The position numbers were made by a program, and so were the translations under genes. Shown piece by piece: positions 4,666 to 5,487 of a stretch of DNA of 5,487 bases. Positions within the stretch are counted from its first letter, which is position 1. Every line of letters starts with the position of its first letter. Origin of the DNA: Candidatus Woesearchaeota archaeon (GTDB lineage: Archaea > Nanobdellota > Nanobdellia > Woesearchaeales > UBA11716); assembly GCA_013329175.1 (NCBI GenBank), contig DUKR01000139.1, positions 1 through 5,487 on the forward strand. The letters run 5' to 3'. The notes below the pieces were generated by a model. It was not told the DNA's origin and made no database searches. It saw only the letters and a program-made list of their open reading frames with translations.

Positions 4666-5220
4666 TTATTTAAACATCTCTTCTAATGGTTTATGTTGAG
4701 TTTCAAATTGAGACCTTAGCGTTTCTCTAATTTCTGCTCTGTTCTGATTATATATCTCACTTGCTATGTCAAGGATTTGTTGTGTATGTCTTTTATCTAT
4801 CGTTGACGGATTCCATCCGTCAATATTTCTTTGGCGATAATATGTTTCTTTTCCACTAGGAGACTCAATAATTACGCTTTCCAGTCTATCCCTTTGGTAT
4901 GGCGGTTCAGTATCATTTTTCCAATCTATATCTCTTTGATTAAATCCATCAATGAAAGTATCTGTTTTTGTTTTATCATCATCAAAAATGACCATTCTAT
5001 TTTGTTGATCAATTGGAAAATAATCAAATCCAGGGAATCCGCTGGATTCTCCTTCTATGTAAATAACCTGTTTACCGTTAATAACCCCTCTATAAATCTC
5101 TTCACCCATATTTTGGATGCAACCCCTCACTGTAGCGACTGCTGCAAAAATAATAACAGAAACTGCAATTTTTCCTATGTGCTTTTTTGCTCCTTGATAC
5201 ATAGAGTTTAATAGTGACAT
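4666..5220 (-). CDS. Unrecognised protein with one N-terminal membrane segment
   Basis: I do not recognise this family. From the chosen start there are 184 residues: a short basic N-terminus (AKKHIGK, 11-17), one hydrophobic segment about 18-31 (IAVSVIIFAAVATV), then RGC, and a long polar, highly charged remainder rich in Asp, Arg, Gln and Asn. Positive charges before the segment predict the C-terminal domain outside the cell. The RGC after the segment is not a good lipobox. The region 113-131 (LESVIIESPSGKETYYRQR) looks like a beta hairpin, and 141-172 looks helical. The frame extends to a GTG at 5307, but an in-frame TAA directly precedes that GTG and neither it nor the ATG at 5280 has a ribosome site, whereas AAGGA lies 7 nt before the ATG at 5220. 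Base composition is strikingly AT-rich: 16 of 60 bases are G or C in 4921-4980, against 35 of 60 in 3661-3720 of iscS. This suggests a different origin or weaker constraint. Function unknown. Confidence 0.7.
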   Translation of the reverse strand: MSLLNSMYQGAKKHIGKIAVSVIIFAAVATVRGCIQNMGEEIYRGVINGKQVIYIEGESSGFPGFDYFPIDQQNRMVIFDDDKTKTDTFIDGFNQRDIDWKNDTEPPYQRDRLESVIIESPSGKETYYRQRNIDGWNPSTIDKRHTQQILDIASEIYNQNRAEIRETLRSQFETQHKPLEEMFK

Positions 5221-5227
5221 TTCATTT

Positions 5228-5232
5228 TCCTT
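5228..5232 (-). promoter_or_regulatory. Shine-Dalgarno site deciding the membrane-protein start
   Basis: AAGGA on the minus strand lies 7 nt before the ATG at 5220. The earlier in-frame candidates at 5280 (ATG) and 5307 (GTG) have no such site, so the 184-residue form is preferred. Confidence 0.5.
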
Positions 5233-5365
5233 ACAAACAGAGATGAGGTTTCTGCTTCTCTGGCTGCTCAAGAGTTTCATTGAGCCGTTTGTTTTCTTTG
5301 TGTGCACTTATCATTGCGATCCATTCTCGCCCACACCAAGCCAAGCAAGCCTCATGATACGGGGA

Positions 5366-5380
5366 CTATATTATTTTTTA
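5366..5380 (-). promoter_or_regulatory. Possible TATA element upstream of the membrane-protein gene
   Basis: The minus strand reads TAAAAAATAATATAG, the most AT-rich block between the right-edge reading frame and the membrane-protein gene. By archaeal spacing, transcription would begin near 5346 and leave a leader of about 125 nt before the ATG at 5220. A second AT block, TTATATT on the same strand at 5391-5397, is an alternative. The sequence is suggestive only. Confidence 0.35.
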
Positions 5381-5416
5381 GGTGATTGAGAATATAAGAG
5401 CTAAGCACATACGGTA

Positions 5417-5487
5417 CTACTTCACCTTTATGAAGCCAGCCTGCCTTGATTGCAGCGTGCGCTCGGCATCATTCCCGAAAAAATGCA
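5417..5487 (-). CDS. Possible 3' end of a minus-strand gene cut by the window edge
   Basis: Reading the minus strand in from the right edge, one frame stays open for 22 codons and stops at TAG (5419-5417). Its product ends ...NDAERTLQSRQ then AGFIKVK. The other two minus frames stop within 5 and 19 codons. Local G+C resembles the operon genes rather than the AT-rich spacer beside it, and codons such as AAG, AGG and ATA are used as in the neighbours. The family cannot be recognised from so short a tail. The plus strand also holds a short open frame here (ATG at 5430), so the call is tentative. Confidence 0.35.
   Translation of the reverse strand, partial: HFFGNDAERTLQSRQAGFIKVK

Noticed and set aside
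5266..5285. A perfect 6-bp inverted repeat (GCTCAA / TTGAGC, 8-nt loop) in the leader of the membrane-protein gene.
   Set aside because: The stem is too short to be convincing by chance expectation, and it has no T-run or known riboswitch-like context.
5221..5307. Extension of the membrane protein by 29 residues to a GTG at 5307.
   Set aside because: An in-frame TAA directly precedes the GTG, no ribosome site stands before it or before the ATG at 5280, and the ATG at 5220 has AAGGA at 7 nt.
5308..5416. Search for a tRNA or other structured RNA in the spacer left of the right-edge frame.
   Set aside because: No T-loop consensus (GGTTCRA-like) or matching acceptor stem was seen on either strand.
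1..5487. CRISPR array, insertion sequence, transposase, integrase or attachment-site repeats.
   Set aside because: No regularly spaced repeats, terminal inverted repeats or recombinase motifs were found; the only repeat is the 12-bp duplication at 3360-3383.

Overview
The window most likely comes from an archaeon. It is gene-dense. The first gene of the main operon has a textbook archaeal TATA element (TTTATAAATA on the minus strand) centred about 28 nt before its ATG, which implies a nearly leaderless mRNA. Genes inside the operon instead carry clear Shine-Dalgarno sites (GGAGG, GGAG). A run of eight T follows another gene, as archaeal terminators do. I cannot name a lineage. A DPANN or euryarchaeal genome would fit, and a bacterium is not formally excluded.

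Layout from left to right. (1) 12-452, plus strand: an RlmH-family SPOUT methyltransferase for 23S rRNA. (2) 457-4540, minus strand: a tight six-gene operon, in transcription order iscS-type cysteine desulfurase, threonine-synthase-family PLP enzyme, CysO/MoaD-type sulfur carrier ending in Gly-Gly, stand-alone NIL-domain protein, MoeB/ThiF-type E1 activating enzyme, and TusA-like sulfur-transfer protein. Spacings between genes are 20, -8, 1, 30 and 9 nt. (3) 4541-4665: the iscS promoter and the terminator of the next gene. (4) 4666-5220, minus strand: an AT-rich gene for an unrecognised protein with one membrane segment near its N-terminus. (5) 5221-5487: leader and possible promoter for that gene, then probably the last 22 codons of another minus-strand gene running off the right edge.

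The operon reads as a complete sulfur relay. The desulfurase would take sulfur from cysteine as a persulfide and TusA would pass it on. The E1 would adenylate the Gly-Gly tail of the carrier so that it becomes a thiocarboxylate. The threonine-synthase-like enzyme would then place that sulfur on an amino-acid skeleton. This parallels the protein-thiocarboxylate pathways known from Mycobacterium tuberculosis (CysO/CysM/MoeZ/Mec) and Wolinella (HcyS/HcyF/MetY), but with a threonine-synthase-fold enzyme as acceptor. Because the relay would start from cysteine, the more sensible product is homocysteine, perhaps from O-phosphohomoserine, which is the normal threonine synthase substrate. The NIL protein, a domain linked elsewhere to methionine and homocysteine metabolism, fits this. 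The product assignment is inference. The gene families are well supported.
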